This document shows, piece by piece, positions 47,442-57,469 of a DNA stretch of 64,000 nucleotides. Below the pieces are notes generated by a model, which was given only the letters and a program-made list of their open reading frames with translations, ran no database searches and was not told where the DNA came from. Numbering within the stretch: the first letter of the stretch is position 1; each line of letters starts with the position of its first letter. This stretch comes from Synechococcales cyanobacterium C42_A2020_086 (GTDB taxonomy: Bacteria > Cyanobacteriota > Cyanobacteriia > Elainellales > Elainellaceae). The position numbers and the translations under genes were made by a program. The DNA lies in the NCBI GenBank assembly GCA_015272325.1, contig JACYLU010000033.1:62001-126000 (forward strand), read 5' to 3'.

Positions 47442-48005
47442 ATGTTACGCCAAATTTCACTCGGAACGCTGGGTTTAGTTGTGGGAGGCATCTTGTCCGT
47501 CATCGGATTTGCCGCCTACGCTACGGACAACGCCACTCTCAACCTTGTCGGATTTTTCTATGGCATTCCGCTCTTGCTGGGTGGGTTTGCGCTGAAAGCG
47601 GCTGAGCTAAAGCCGGTTCCCGTTTCAGTTCCGCCCTCAACGGCTGTAGTTGCGTTGCGCGAACAGCAGGCAACCTCGACCCAAAACCAAATTCGTAAGG
47701 ATGTCACCCGCTATCGCTACGGGCAGGAAGCGCACCTTGACAGCTCTCTCGACTATCTGGGACTCAGCCCCAGCGATGAGGAGCGTCCGGTGTTGCGGTC
47801 CATCCGCGAAGAAGACCGCAATGGAGCCTACACGCTCGTTCTGGAATTTGAGTCACCGCTGATCCCCTTTGAGACCTGGCAGCAGAAGCAAGAGAAACTC
47901 GATCGGTTTTTTGGTCCGGGGCTTCAGGTTGAGCTGACCCAGCCTGCAGAGGAGCAAGTCGAGGTGGCACTGATCTGCACTCCTTCTACAGCAGTCGTCA
48001 GCTAG
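47442..48005 (+). CDS. DUF2854 membrane protein
   Basis: A 187-residue protein with two N-terminal membrane helices (LGTLGLVVGGILSVIGFAAY; LVGFFYGIPLLLGGFALK) and a soluble C-terminal part starting RKDVTRYRYGQEAHLDSSLD. This is the DUF2854 pattern, conserved in cyanobacteria and plastids, where a related protein is thylakoid-associated. Function unknown. Its TAG stop overlaps the stop of the convergent DUF924 gene. Confidence 0.82.
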   Translation: MLRQISLGTLGLVVGGILSVIGFAAYATDNATLNLVGFFYGIPLLLGGFALKAAELKPVPVSVPPSTAVVALREQQATSTQNQIRKDVTRYRYGQEAHLDSSLDYLGLSPSDEERPVLRSIREEDRNGAYTLVLEFESPLIPFETWQQKQEKLDRFFGPGLQVELTQPAEEQVEVALICTPSTAVVS

Positions 48006-48601
48006 AACGACGATCCTGGCTGCGTTAGGAATTCCGCTTCTTCGGGGGTGGTGTCTCGTCCGAGTAGCCGGTTGCGGTGGGGAAAGCGCCCAAATCGCTC
48101 GATCACGGACTGATGGCGCAGCGCATAGTCAAAGGTGTCCTGCAAGTCTGGCGATGCTGCTATAAGCTGGCGAAACTGCTCTACCGACTGCTGCTGATCG
48201 GCAAGGTCCTCGCTGTGCTCTAGGGGCAAATAGAGAAAAATCCGCTGGATAGGCAGCAACTGCTGGTCGAAGCCACGGGCGATAGCCCGTTTAGCAGCTG
48301 CAAGCGCCTGCGGATCGGTGGCAAAGGCTTGGGCTGTATCGCGAAACATATTGCGCGAAAACTGGTCTAGCACCAAAATCAACGCCAAGCTGCCTTCAGG
48401 GGTGTCTTGCCAGTGGTCGAGCTGACCGGCGGCCGCCTGAGCATATACGGCATGAAACTGCTCGCGAATTGCTTGGTCGAACTCGGGTGTTTTGCCAAAC
48501 CAAAAGCGACGCCGTTGCTCGTAGGACGTTGACTCAGTTCCAGAATCGCCGAACCAGAAGTTCAGGATCGCGGTAATCGTGGGTTCGGAGTGCATCGCCA
48601 T
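48002..48601 (-). CDS. DUF924 family protein
   Basis: A 199-residue all-helical protein with the DUF924 landmarks ILNFWFGD near the N-terminus, RRRFWFGKTPEFDQAIREQF, LALILVLDQFSRNMFRDT and FLYLPLEHSEDLADQQQSVE. The fold resembles TPR-like helical proteins; no reaction is established. Both it and the convergent DUF2854 gene end at the shared CTAG at 48002-48005. Confidence 0.85.
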   Translation of the reverse strand: MAMHSEPTITAILNFWFGDSGTESTSYEQRRRFWFGKTPEFDQAIREQFHAVYAQAAAGQLDHWQDTPEGSLALILVLDQFSRNMFRDTAQAFATDPQALAAAKRAIARGFDQQLLPIQRIFLYLPLEHSEDLADQQQSVEQFRQLIAASPDLQDTFDYALRHQSVIERFGRFPHRNRLLGRDTTPEEAEFLTQPGSSF

Positions 48602-48619
48602 TGACGCAGCAATTTCCCA

Positions 48620-49036
48620 CTACGGAATTTGAGTGGGGGGAATTTGAGTGGGGACCGTAGGAACAGCAGCCGGATCGATCGGAGCAACATCTGGTGCTGG
48701 AGACTGGCCCTGCTGTTGCAGCATCTGGCGTTGGCGGATGCGAAAATCATCGGCAGCGGTACCCAGGTTCTGCTGCTGGTCGCGGCTGAATTCTGAGGAA
48801 CTGCGGATGGTGCCGAGCTGTACCCGGTGCATCAGATCAAAGAAGCCGCCTAGTCCGCTGTCTCGATTGTTGAAAGGATCCGAGGTTTGGCTCTGATGCA
48901 CATCCAGCGGATCATTCGATTGAGCCTGCGCCGAGGCGGGTAATTCTCCTAGCCCGAGCAGAACGCTTGCGCTCAAACCGACACCCACTGAGTACAGAAA
49001 GCGCTGCCGGAACGAAGGTTTGGATTGTGTCTGCAT
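48620..49036 (-). CDS. Exported hypothetical protein with duplicated C-terminal tail
   Basis: 138 residues. A signal peptide (basic start, hydrophobic SVGVGLSASVLLGL, cleavage near ASAQA) directs export. The mature part is polar and Gln-rich (FSRDQQQNLGTAADDFRIRQ), with a proline-rich tail ending PTQIPPTQIP. The doubled PTQIP is encoded by an exact 15-bp tandem DNA duplication. No domain recognised. Confidence 0.65.
   Translation of the reverse strand: MQTQSKPSFRQRFLYSVGVGLSASVLLGLGELPASAQAQSNDPLDVHQSQTSDPFNNRDSGLGGFFDLMHRVQLGTIRSSSEFSRDQQQNLGTAADDFRIRQRQMLQQQGQSPAPDVAPIDPAAVPTVPTQIPPTQIP
48624..48653. repeat. 15-bp perfect tandem duplication inside a gene
   Basis: GGAATTTGAGTGGGG occurs at 48624-48638 and 48639-48653. 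Being a multiple of three, it stays in frame and doubles the last five residues of the exported protein. Confidence 0.9.
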
Positions 49037-49221
49037 AGCACTCCTCAGGTCGAGTTACATCGAAATGGTGTAGATGAATTGGCTCGGATCGTCAAATATT
49101 CAAACTCCAGGACGCATAATTGCGGCAAGTTGCTCCCTCTTGCATCCGGATGATTGAGCAATAATTGATCAAAGTTTAGCGAAGGTTGCTTGACTTGAAC
49201 GCTGAACAGATAGGATGCCGC

Positions 49222-50106
49222 TTAAGCAAAACTGCGTCGCAGCAAAGGACGAATGCTCACCAGCGCCAGAGTGCTAAAGCCAGCTAGCACTAGCAGTGCC
49301 AGCCCTAGGGTCACATTGCCAAAGGGAGCCTGCATCACAACGCTGCTCCAGTCCACGGCATCATGGGTGTACAGATAGCGGATCGGCTCAATGGCATAGC
49401 TGAGCGGGTTGAGGCTTGCCACCCATTGCAACCAGCGCGGCATAAAGCTCAAGGGTGCCAAAGCAGTGCTGGCAAACAGCAGCGGCAGGTTCGTCACAAA
49501 GATCACGGCAATTAGCTCGATATGGCCTGGCAGGGCAAAGGCAAGGCCTAAACTGAGGGCTGTGACGCCCAGCACCAGCAGCAGCACAATCAGGGTCACA
49601 AGGGCTAGCCCCGTCAAATTTGGCAGTCCGGCTCCCAGAACTGCGCTCATGGCAACAATTGCACCCGTCTGCACCAGGCTCAGCGTGGCAATGAAGATCG
49701 CAGAAGCTAGCACGATTGAAAAGCGGGATGCCAGCGGCGCGACCAGCAACCGGTTCAGAAAGCCAAACTCTCGGTCAAACATCACGGGCAGCCCGGCATT
49801 GAGAGCGCCACCGAAGGCGGTAAACACGATCACGCCTGCTGCCAGAAATTGAGCGTAATTCTGGCTTTCGCCAAATAGCCCCTGCGGCACATTCTGAAAC
49901 AATGCCCCAAACAGCACCAGCCACATCACCGGCTGGATAATGCCAGCAATCAGCGTTGAGGGACGCCGCCGCAACTGAATAAATAAGCGACGAGTCAGCG
50001 CTGACGTTTCCTGAACAAAATCCTGGAAGCCAGAGGAAGTCGCTGCACTGCCGCTACGGGGCGCGTCTTGCAAAGTGGTGGGAGATGGACTGATAGTCTG
50101 ACTCAT
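49222..50106 (-). CDS. ABC-2 type transporter permease
   Basis: A 294-residue membrane protein with six helices and the ABC-2 motif region PVMFDREFGFLNRLLVAPLA. After a proline/serine-rich N-terminal tail comes LTRRLFIQLRRRPSTLIAGI, typical of DrrB/NodJ-type exporters. The last loop region SFMPRWLQWVASLNPLSYAI is also characteristic. Its ATPase partner is not encoded in this window; the substrate is unknown. Confidence 0.88.
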   Translation of the reverse strand: MSQTISPSPTTLQDAPRSGSAATSSGFQDFVQETSALTRRLFIQLRRRPSTLIAGIIQPVMWLVLFGALFQNVPQGLFGESQNYAQFLAAGVIVFTAFGGALNAGLPVMFDREFGFLNRLLVAPLASRFSIVLASAIFIATLSLVQTGAIVAMSAVLGAGLPNLTGLALVTLIVLLLVLGVTALSLGLAFALPGHIELIAVIFVTNLPLLFASTALAPLSFMPRWLQWVASLNPLSYAIEPIRYLYTHDAVDWSSVVMQAPFGNVTLGLALLVLAGFSTLALVSIRPLLRRSFA

Positions 50107-50319
50107 GGAAATTTCCTCACGTCATGCCCTCTGAGTCCGGATGTGGCACATGCCCATCTCTATAAACCAACCGACGAAGCAACCTGGACGATGGTCGTAC
50201 CACCCAGAGGGGTTTGTCTTTAAACTAGCGTATGTCGTGCTGGAGTGCGTTCTTGGGGTTGCTCAAGCTTGCTGGCTCGATTGAGTCTATTGAGTCTGTC
50301 GTTGTTCTAGTTACTTAAA

Positions 50320-52221
50320 TTGGTCTTAGAAACTGTTCAGCCGTTAGCAGCCATTGCCACCACGCCCAGTGCCGTCAACCGACTGCGGGCGCTCTGGGAA
50401 ACCGGTCTCGCGACGCTCTGGGTGCCGTCTGACTGGTCCGACTGGTCCGAGGTGACTGCACCCGGATCTCTCTATCGCTATTCTGGCTCGCTGCGAGATG
50501 CTCTGGCGGCACGCTGGGCGCAGTATCGCGGCTTTGTCTTTTGTCTAGCCACGGGGGCGGTCGTGCGGCTGATCGCGCCGTTACTGCATCATAAAGCCAC
50601 CGATCCGGCTGTGGTGGTGGTGGATGGTGCTGGTCAGTTTGTGATTAGCCTCTGCGGCGGTCATCAAGGCGGAGCCGATAGCCTCGCCCGAGCCGTGGCG
50701 CTACAGCTAGGAGCAACTCCCATTTTGACGGGTGCGGCCAATCAGCTTGGGCTGCCTGGTATCGATGTGTTGGGAACTCCTTTTGGTTGGCAGCAAGGCA
50801 GCGGCGATTGGACCGGGGTAAGTGCAGCGGTGGCGCGACAAGATCCTGTGCAGGTGATTCAAGAAGCGGGTTCTACGCTCTGGCAAGATCATTTGCCGCC
50901 TGATCATCGCTTGCAGTTTGGTTTCCCTGACTCTCCACCCGATACTTCCCCGGCTGCCGCTAAAGCTCGCCTTTGGATCAGCCCGATCCAGCGTCGCTTT
51001 GCTCCCGAATCTGACTTACCAAAAGCCCAGTGGCATCCTCGTGTGCTTTGGGTAGGCATTGGCTGTGAACGCGGCACCTCGCGGCAGCTCATCGAAGCAG
51101 CAGTGCAGCAGGCGTGTCGGTCGGCGCATTTAGCAGAAGCAGCCATTGCCGGCGTAGCTACCCTGGATCTCAAAGCCGATGAAGCGGGGCTGCTAGAACT
51201 CTGTCGCGATCGCGGCTGGCCATTGCGCTGCTTTCCGGCTACCGTCCTGCGCTCAATTCCCGTACCGACACCGTCAGAAATTGTGGCAGCGGAGGTGGGA
51301 ACTCCTAGCGTGGCGGAGGCGGCCGCGGTTCTGGCAGCAACCTCGAACCCGCAGAAACCGTCTACCTCAATGCTGCGCGTGCCTAAACAGATTGTCCGTC
51401 AGCTGGATCAGCCGGGAGCCGTCACCGTAGCAATTGCCCAAGCAGAACGAGAATACACCGGACGTCAGGGTCAGCTCTGGCTTGTCGGCATTGGACCTGG
51501 TCAGTTGACTCAGATCACGCCTGCCGCCCAGACCGCCATTACCCAAGCAGACGCGGTGATTGGCTACGGGCTGTATGTCGAATTGATTCGTCCCCTGCTG
51601 CGACCGGGACAGATCGTTGAAGCACTGCCGATCACCCAGGAGCGACAGCGGGCGGAACGAGCCATCGATCTCGCGACTTGGGGCTTAACCGTGGCGGTGA
51701 TTTCCTCGGGGGATTGTGGCATCTATGGTATGGCAGGACTGGTCTTCGAGCTGTTGCAAGCTCACGATTGGAATGGAGAGAAGCCTGCCGTCGAGGTGTT
51801 TCCCGGCATCACCGCCCTGCAGGCCGCTGCGGCTCGGGTGGGGGCACCCCTAATGCATGACTTCTGCGCCATTAGCCTCAGCGATTTGCTCACTCCCTGG
51901 GAGGTGATCGAGCGTCGCCTCGTAGCGGCCGCCCAAGCCGATTTTGTCACTGCCCTCTACAACCCGCGCTCCCAAACCCGTACCCAGCAAATTGCAATTG
52001 CCCAACAGATCTTTTTGCAGCACCGCGCCGCCGATACGCCGGTTGCCATCGTCAAATCTGCCTATCGCCCAGATGAGCAGATCACCCTGACTACGCTGGC
52101 GGATTTCTTGGACACCCCCATTGATATGCTCACCCTAGTCTTGATCGGCAACCAAAGCACCCGCCGGTTTGCCAATCACTTAATCACCCCTCGCGGCTAT
52201 CTGGGGAAAGAGGTGCGCTAG
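50320..52221 (+). CDS. cobJ: CbiG-CobJ fusion: precorrin-3B C17-methyltransferase
   Basis: A 633-residue two-domain protein of corrin biosynthesis. The N-terminal half (about 1-345) is CbiG-like, with GFVFCLATGAVVRLIAPLL, VVVVDGAGQFVISLCGGHQG and VLWVGIGCERGTSRQLIEAA. The C-terminal half (about 385-633) is a SAM-dependent tetrapyrrole methylase, with LWLVGIGPGQLTQITPAAQT, AVISSGDCGIYGMAGLVFEL and VTALYNPRSQTRTQQIAIAQ. It adds the C-17 methyl and contracts the ring. The start must be TTG (50320) or close by; no ribosome site is seen. A 9-bp duplication gives an in-frame repeat, SDWSDWSE. Confidence 0.9.
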   Translation: MVLETVQPLAAIATTPSAVNRLRALWETGLATLWVPSDWSDWSEVTAPGSLYRYSGSLRDALAARWAQYRGFVFCLATGAVVRLIAPLLHHKATDPAVVVVDGAGQFVISLCGGHQGGADSLARAVALQLGATPILTGAANQLGLPGIDVLGTPFGWQQGSGDWTGVSAAVARQDPVQVIQEAGSTLWQDHLPPDHRLQFGFPDSPPDTSPAAAKARLWISPIQRRFAPESDLPKAQWHPRVLWVGIGCERGTSRQLIEAAVQQACRSAHLAEAAIAGVATLDLKADEAGLLELCRDRGWPLRCFPATVLRSIPVPTPSEIVAAEVGTPSVAEAAAVLAATSNPQKPSTSMLRVPKQIVRQLDQPGAVTVAIAQAEREYTGRQGQLWLVGIGPGQLTQITPAAQTAITQADAVIGYGLYVELIRPLLRPGQIVEALPITQERQRAERAIDLATWGLTVAVISSGDCGIYGMAGLVFELLQAHDWNGEKPAVEVFPGITALQAAAARVGAPLMHDFCAISLSDLLTPWEVIERRLVAAAQADFVTALYNPRSQTRTQQIAIAQQIFLQHRAADTPVAIVKSAYRPDEQITLTTLADFLDTPIDMLTLVLIGNQSTRRFANHLITPRGYLGKEVR

Positions 52222-52290
52222 CGTTTTTCACCGGCGGACTGTCCTTTCTGGGCTATTGTTCCAGGGTCAGTCACAATGGTTCAATGATCC

Positions 52291-52296
52291 TATATA
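52291..52296 (+). promoter_or_regulatory. Possible -10 element of petL
   Basis: TATATA lies 29 bp before the petL start and would give a leader of about 23 bases with the GGAG ribosome site. No convincing -35 is seen, so confidence is low. Confidence 0.3.
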
Positions 52297-52325
52297 CCCT
52301 TGATTTAGAGAGAACGGAGAGACGC

Positions 52326-52421
52326 ATGTCTGGAGCAATCATTTACCTCGTGCTGTTGGGCGGAGCCTTCGGCTTAGCCATGGGGCTTTACTTTGGGCTG
52401 CGGGCAGTGAAGCTGATCTAA
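52326..52421 (+). CDS. petL: Cytochrome b6f complex subunit PetL
   Basis: A 31-residue protein consisting of one membrane helix: MSGAIIYLVLLGGAFGLAMG, then LYFGLRAVKLI. The length, the GL.FGLR..KLI ending and the short polar start fit PetL, a small subunit at the edge of the cytochrome b6f complex that helps its stability. A GGAG ribosome site lies 8 bases before the ATG. Assignment rests on pattern memory; another short photosynthetic subunit cannot be fully excluded. Confidence 0.75.
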   Translation: MSGAIIYLVLLGGAFGLAMGLYFGLRAVKLI

Positions 52422-52554
52422 GTCGCCAGCCGCTGCCGGGGGAGCATAACCAGCTTGAGTTCTGAGCAGCTCCCCCAGGATCAGCCTTAGAACTTCAAAC
52501 TGGGTAGTTGTTTGGTAGCTGTTCAGGACAGTTGTTGAGAATAAGTGCATCGCC

Positions 52555-54138
52555 CTAGCTGGCAATCGCCTCTACTGGAGGAACGGGTTTATTAGCTGCC
52601 AAACGCTGTTCTTCGGCTTTGAATGCGGCGAGCTGAGACTCAATCTGGTCGCGCACAATTTGCCGGTATTCCAGGAAATGCTCGACATGGGCACAGACCG
52701 TCACATAGTGGGCCCAGACGCCAGGATTGCGCTTCAAGATGCTGAAGAAATGATGCCAGAACTGCCAGCGGGTATTACGCTTGAACCCCTGCCGCCAGAC
52801 GACGATTGCTAACGCCCGCAGTTCCACCCAGCTCGGCATCTGGAATGGCACTTTGCAGGGAGAAGGCTGCATATGCAGGAAGTGCCGGTAGACGCGATTC
52901 AGGAAGCGCTTCGGCTCATATAGCGTGCAGAAAGCGTGGACATACTCGCGGGCAATTTCTTCCACCGGGCGCGTCGGGGTGAAGTTCATCAAGGCAAACT
53001 GGTTGCCGTCGGTGCTGCCCAAGAGCCGTCCTTCTTTCTCTAACCGATGCCAAAGAGCCGTGTTGGGGAGAGCTTGCAGCAGTCCAAATACTGCCGTGGG
53101 AATCGCCGTTTGCTCAACAAAGTCGATGATCCGATCGCCTGCTCCGGTCTTCTCGCCGTCAAAGCCGATGATGAAGCCGGCCATCACCCGCAGCCCAGCC
53201 CGGTTGATCGTTTGCACGGCTTCTACCAACGAACTGCGAGTATTCTGGAATTTCTTGGTTAACTCCAAACTATCGGCATCGGGGGTTTCAATCCCTAGAA
53301 AGACCGCGTTGAAGTTGCACTCCATCATTAGCTGCATCAGTTCGGGGTCCTGAGCCAGATCCACCGAAGCTTCGGTGTTGAAGGTAAAGGGATACTGCCG
53401 TTCTGCCATCCAGCCCTTCAGCTCTCGCAGCAGCAGCTTAACGTTGCGCTTATTGCCGATGAAGTTGTCATCCACCATGAAGATGGCGCGTCGCCAGCCC
53501 AGTTCATAGAGGCGATCCAGTTCGGCTAGAAGCTGCTGCGGGGTTTTGGTGCGCGGTTTGCGCCCATAGAGGACTATAATGTCGCAGAATTCACACTGGA
53601 ACGGGCAGCCCCGCGAAAACTGAATCGACATTGAATCGTAGGCGTCGAGTTCCAGCAGGTCGAATCGCGGAACGGGTGTGCCGGTGACGTCGGGCTTTTC
53701 GCCGTTGGCGCGGAAGATACCCTGGGGTTCGCCTCGCTGCACGGCTTCCACGAATAGCGGCAGCGTGATCTCGCCTTCATCCAGAATCAGATAATCTGCT
53801 CCCGCTGCCAACGAATCTTCGGGTACCGAAGTGGGATAGGGACCGCCGACCGCAACCTTCTTGCCGCGCCGCTTCGCTTCCCGGATCTGGTCCAACAAAT
53901 CCTGTTTCTGCACAATCATGGCAGATAGAATCACCAGATCGGCCCAAGCCCATTCGTCTTCTGTGACCTCACGGACATTGTGATCGACCAGCTTGAACTC
54001 CCACTCCTGAGGCAAAATCGCCGCTACAGTAATTAACCCCAACGGGGGCAGCAGCACTTTGCGGTCGATTAGCTCCAAAATTTTCTCAAAGGACCAGAAA
54101 GTTTTGGGAAATAGGGGATACAGCAAGAGAACTCGCAT
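52555..54138 (-). CDS. B12-binding radical SAM protein (DUF4070 type)
   Basis: About 527 residues. The N-terminal B12-binding region (MRVLLLYPLFPKTFWSFEKI; KVAVGGPYPTSVPEDSLAAG) is followed by a radical SAM domain with the iron-sulfur motif C-x3-C-x2-C in FSRGCPFQCEFCDIIVLYGR. The C-terminal region (EPKRFLNRVYRHFLHMQPSP) matches DUF4070. Relatives include HpnP-type hopanoid methylases, but the substrate here is unclear. ATG 54138 is chosen; a GAGGTGA ribosome site lies about 9 bases upstream. Confidence 0.87.
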   Translation of the reverse strand: MRVLLLYPLFPKTFWSFEKILELIDRKVLLPPLGLITVAAILPQEWEFKLVDHNVREVTEDEWAWADLVILSAMIVQKQDLLDQIREAKRRGKKVAVGGPYPTSVPEDSLAAGADYLILDEGEITLPLFVEAVQRGEPQGIFRANGEKPDVTGTPVPRFDLLELDAYDSMSIQFSRGCPFQCEFCDIIVLYGRKPRTKTPQQLLAELDRLYELGWRRAIFMVDDNFIGNKRNVKLLLRELKGWMAERQYPFTFNTEASVDLAQDPELMQLMMECNFNAVFLGIETPDADSLELTKKFQNTRSSLVEAVQTINRAGLRVMAGFIIGFDGEKTGAGDRIIDFVEQTAIPTAVFGLLQALPNTALWHRLEKEGRLLGSTDGNQFALMNFTPTRPVEEIAREYVHAFCTLYEPKRFLNRVYRHFLHMQPSPCKVPFQMPSWVELRALAIVVWRQGFKRNTRWQFWHHFFSILKRNPGVWAHYVTVCAHVEHFLEYRQIVRDQIESQLAAFKAEEQRLAANKPVPPVEAIAS

Positions 54139-54423
54139 CAAACGCTCACCTCACACAAATAGCAACATTGGAGAAAGAGGACTCCGCTAGGCAGCCGCCC
54201 ACGCCTAGCCCCAGAGAGTTCAGGCTACGCTCGACTTAGTTCAGCCTACCTCAAACTACAGCCAAATGCCGTGCAGGCGGAATCACCTTGTGACACCTCA
54301 AGGCATTAGCTCCTACTGAATTTAGGGTGAATGGTGAATAAACACGACAAGACCGCGGCTATGCCATTGGAGTTGTGAAGGCAATCAAGCCAGAAACTTC
54401 TTTGGAACGAAATAGAGAAGGAT

Positions 54424-57411
54424 CTATACTTTCTCCACCCGGAAACGCTCTACCGAAGACAGCAGATCCCGAGCGACGCCCACTTGGTTTTGCAGTGAGG
54501 TCGAAACGCGCTGCGCTTCCTGCGAGGTTTCCTGGGCTGTCAGCTCCACTGACTGCATCACCTGAGCAACTGCCCGCGAGGTTTCGGTTTGCTCGACGGT
54601 ATCGGCCGTGATTGACCGTACTAGCACGTCAATTCGGTTCGACACCTGAATAATATCTTCTAGCGAGCGTTTGGCCTGCTCTGCCAAGCGAGTGCCCTCA
54701 ATCACCTGCTGGGTGCCTTCCTCCATTGCCATCATCACTGAGCTGGTTTCGCCCTGGATTTGCATCACGATTTGTTCAATTTCCTTAGAGGCTTTGGCGG
54801 CTCGGTCGGCGAGCTGTCGCACTTCATCTGCCACAATCGCAAAGCCGCGCCCTGCTTCTCCGGCCCTTGCTGCTTCGATGCTGGCATTCAGGGCTAACAG
54901 GTTCGTCCGGGAGGCAATTTGGGAAATCAGGGCGACAATCTTGGAAATTTCTTGGGACGATTCGGCTAGACGCTTCACCTTGCGGGTCGTTTCTGCCACT
55001 GTTTCTCGGATTTCTAAAATGCCCGATACGGTGCGTTCTACGGCTTCGCCGCCTTTTAGTGCCGTTGCAGAGGCTGAGCGAGCCACTTCCTCCGCTTCAC
55101 GAGCGCTTTCTGCCACCCGCTGGATCGAGTCGGTCATCACCTGCACCGAGTTGAGGGTGACGGCAAGTTCTTCGGCCTGGCGCAAGGCATCTGAGGACAG
55201 CGAGCGGGCGAAAATCTCGTTCTCGGTAGCGCTCTTGGTGACCTGCCGCGCGGCCAGCTTCACCTGCTGCACAATCTCCCGCAGGTTTTGAATCGTGAGG
55301 TTAAAGGAATCGGCAACTGCCCCCAGCACGTCTGCTGTGACTTCGGCCTGCACCGTCAAATCGCCCCGTGCCGCGCCTTCCACATCGTCGAGTAGGCGAA
55401 TCACCTGCCGCTGCAAATCTTCTTTGGCTTGCTCCTGCTCCTCGGCTTTACGCTGCGCTTCGCTCGTTGTCGTCAAGATCACCCGTGCCATCTGGTTAAA
55501 GCCGGTCGCGAGCTGACCAAAATCATCTTCTGAGTAAACGGTGGCACGGGCGCTGAAGTTACCTTGAGACACCGCTGCAAATTGGGTTTGCAGGTCTGCT
55601 GCTGTACGCCGAATCTGCCGCGTCACCAAACCTGACAGGGCTAACGAGGTACCAAAACTCACGCCTCCTGCCGCTGCGCTCATCGCCAGTCGATTCAGTG
55701 GCGGCACATTGCTGGCGCTAAACATGCTAACAGCGGCTACTGCTAGCATCGAGGCTGTGCCGGTTACTCCAGCAATAATCCACTTTTTGGCTGCTAGGGG
55801 GGCATTTTCCAGAGGAGCCGTCCACCCCTGCTCAACGCTAACCTCAGGTTCAATGGACCGGCTATCCGGCTGCGTAAACGTCGGCAGTGGGTCCGTTGCA
55901 GTAGCCAGCGGAAACATATCCTCGTCCCGCAGGGTAGAATCATCGCCAAACCCAAAGCTAGAGCTGCCCGTAGACATTGAACTCGTCGAGTTGCCCAGGT
56001 CTGCCCCAATAGATGGACTTGTAAAATCAACGGAGTTATCCGAAAGATCAAAATCGGGTAGACTGCCGAGGTCGTCAAATTCGTCGAATTCATCTAGAAA
56101 ATCGACGTTGCTGCTCCCAATCACCGCATCTTCTAGCAACGGGTCCTCGGTAGTTGAAAAATCGCGGTTGTCCCCGTCATCGAGGTTATCGAGATTATCA
56201 AGGTTATCTAAATTGAAGCCGCTGCTGCTAGCCGCAACAAAGGTGTTTTCGTCATTGTCGAAATGAGCTGGAAAGCGTGAAGTGTCCTCGGGCAGAGAAT
56301 CGCTGAAGGTAGAGGCAGCGTCCACACTTTCTGGATCAAGGTTGAGATCAGCGTTTAGGTCAGCGTCTAGCCCGGCGTGGAGGTCAGTACCGTCTTCGAA
56401 ATCCTCGCCCTCTGCAAATAGAGTAGCGTCCTGGGCAGAAGGAAAATCGAGACCCTGTAGCGATTGAGCTGCAGGTGCCGATACAACTTCAAAGTCTAAG
56501 GCATCCAAGTCAATGGATTCATCGAACTCAGGCAGTGGGTCACTGGTCAGGGAGAAGGAGTTCTCTGCGTCTGCTGCGTCGAAGTGGAGCGGTTCATCGG
56601 CCAGTTCATTGGCCGGTTCATCAGCGAAGAGATTCTCCGACGCTGAGTGCTCTGCGGGCAACTCAGCTTCTATGTCCGTGAAGGGATCAAGGTCCAAGCT
56701 GGACTGAGAATCTGCGGTAGAGCGGGAGTCTAGCTCCTCAGCAAAGGGATTAGCAAAGGGATCGTCGGGTGAAGCGACAGGTTCATCGGCTTCCGATGCC
56801 TCTAGGCCGAGGTCAATGAAATCGAAGTCATCGGTCAACCCAGATTCGGTCGCGACTGACCCTTCGGGTGATGCCACTGGATCAAGCGTGAAGGGAGAAA
56901 TTTGGGAATCGACCGTGCTCACAAAATCGGCATCAATATCGGCAAATTGAGCCTCATCAAACTGATCATTCCCTAAGTCAAAATCATCCCCCAAGTCAAA
57001 ATCGGCAAAGGCACTGTCGGCAGCACTCGATTCATTGAAGGGGTCAGCTGCTGCACCGAAGTCAGCATCGGCAAAGTAGGCCAAGTCATTGCCATCGTTG
57101 CCATCGTCGGCATTCGGGGTTGCAGCCATCTCGGCGCTAAACTGGTCTGCATCTGCTAAGCCCTTGTTGGCATAGTTGATGTAGTCAGCGTCGGTTGTGA
57201 GGTTGAGTACTGCCTGATACTGTTCACGGGCAATATCAAACTGCTGCAGTCCATAGCAGTAGATGTGACCTCTTAGCAGGCAAACGGTAGGATCGCTAGG
57301 ATGGTCCTCGGCGAGGCGATCAATAATGACAGCAGCTTCTTCGTAACTGCCCTGGATGTAGGCCCTCTCTGCTTGCCTGTAGTCGTCTGCAAATTTAATA
57401 CCTGATCCCAT
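54424..57411 (-). CDS. pilJ: PilJ/HmpD-type methyl-accepting chemotaxis protein
   Basis: A 995-residue protein. The N-terminus (1-95) has TPR-like helices ([20 protein letters not shown]). A long acidic low-complexity stretch (about 100-530) has many Asp/Glu/Ser/Phe residues and a short [13 protein letters not shown] repeat. Two closely spaced membrane helices (about 540-610) precede a HAMP domain ([20 protein letters not shown]) and the MCP signalling domain with its hairpin tip near [20 protein letters not shown]. It should control type IV pilus motility through a CheA-like kinase. It is last in the run from the PatA-like gene. Confidence 0.88.
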   Translation of the reverse strand: MGSGIKFADDYRQAERAYIQGSYEEAAVIIDRLAEDHPSDPTVCLLRGHIYCYGLQQFDIAREQYQAVLNLTTDADYINYANKGLADADQFSAEMAATPNADDGNDGNDLAYFADADFGAAADPFNESSAADSAFADFDLGDDFDLGNDQFDEAQFADIDADFVSTVDSQISPFTLDPVASPEGSVATESGLTDDFDFIDLGLEASEADEPVASPDDPFANPFAEELDSRSTADSQSSLDLDPFTDIEAELPAEHSASENLFADEPANELADEPLHFDAADAENSFSLTSDPLPEFDESIDLDALDFEVVSAPAAQSLQGLDFPSAQDATLFAEGEDFEDGTDLHAGLDADLNADLNLDPESVDAASTFSDSLPEDTSRFPAHFDNDENTFVAASSSGFNLDNLDNLDNLDDGDNRDFSTTEDPLLEDAVIGSSNVDFLDEFDEFDDLGSLPDFDLSDNSVDFTSPSIGADLGNSTSSMSTGSSSFGFGDDSTLRDEDMFPLATATDPLPTFTQPDSRSIEPEVSVEQGWTAPLENAPLAAKKWIIAGVTGTASMLAVAAVSMFSASNVPPLNRLAMSAAAGGVSFGTSLALSGLVTRQIRRTAADLQTQFAAVSQGNFSARATVYSEDDFGQLATGFNQMARVILTTTSEAQRKAEEQEQAKEDLQRQVIRLLDDVEGAARGDLTVQAEVTADVLGAVADSFNLTIQNLREIVQQVKLAARQVTKSATENEIFARSLSSDALRQAEELAVTLNSVQVMTDSIQRVAESAREAEEVARSASATALKGGEAVERTVSGILEIRETVAETTRKVKRLAESSQEISKIVALISQIASRTNLLALNASIEAARAGEAGRGFAIVADEVRQLADRAAKASKEIEQIVMQIQGETSSVMMAMEEGTQQVIEGTRLAEQAKRSLEDIIQVSNRIDVLVRSITADTVEQTETSRAVAQVMQSVELTAQETSQEAQRVSTSLQNQVGVARDLLSSVERFRVEKV

Positions 57412-57431
57412 TACCTTTGCTCCTGCCCATG

Positions 57432-57453
57432 CGAGTATTCACCGAGTATTCAC
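57432..57453. repeat. 11-bp perfect tandem duplication
   Basis: CGAGTATTCAC occurs at 57432-57442 and 57443-57453, in the 58-bp gap between the CheW and MCP genes. Confidence 0.9.
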
Positions 57454-57469
57454 TGCGTCAGCCCAAGCT

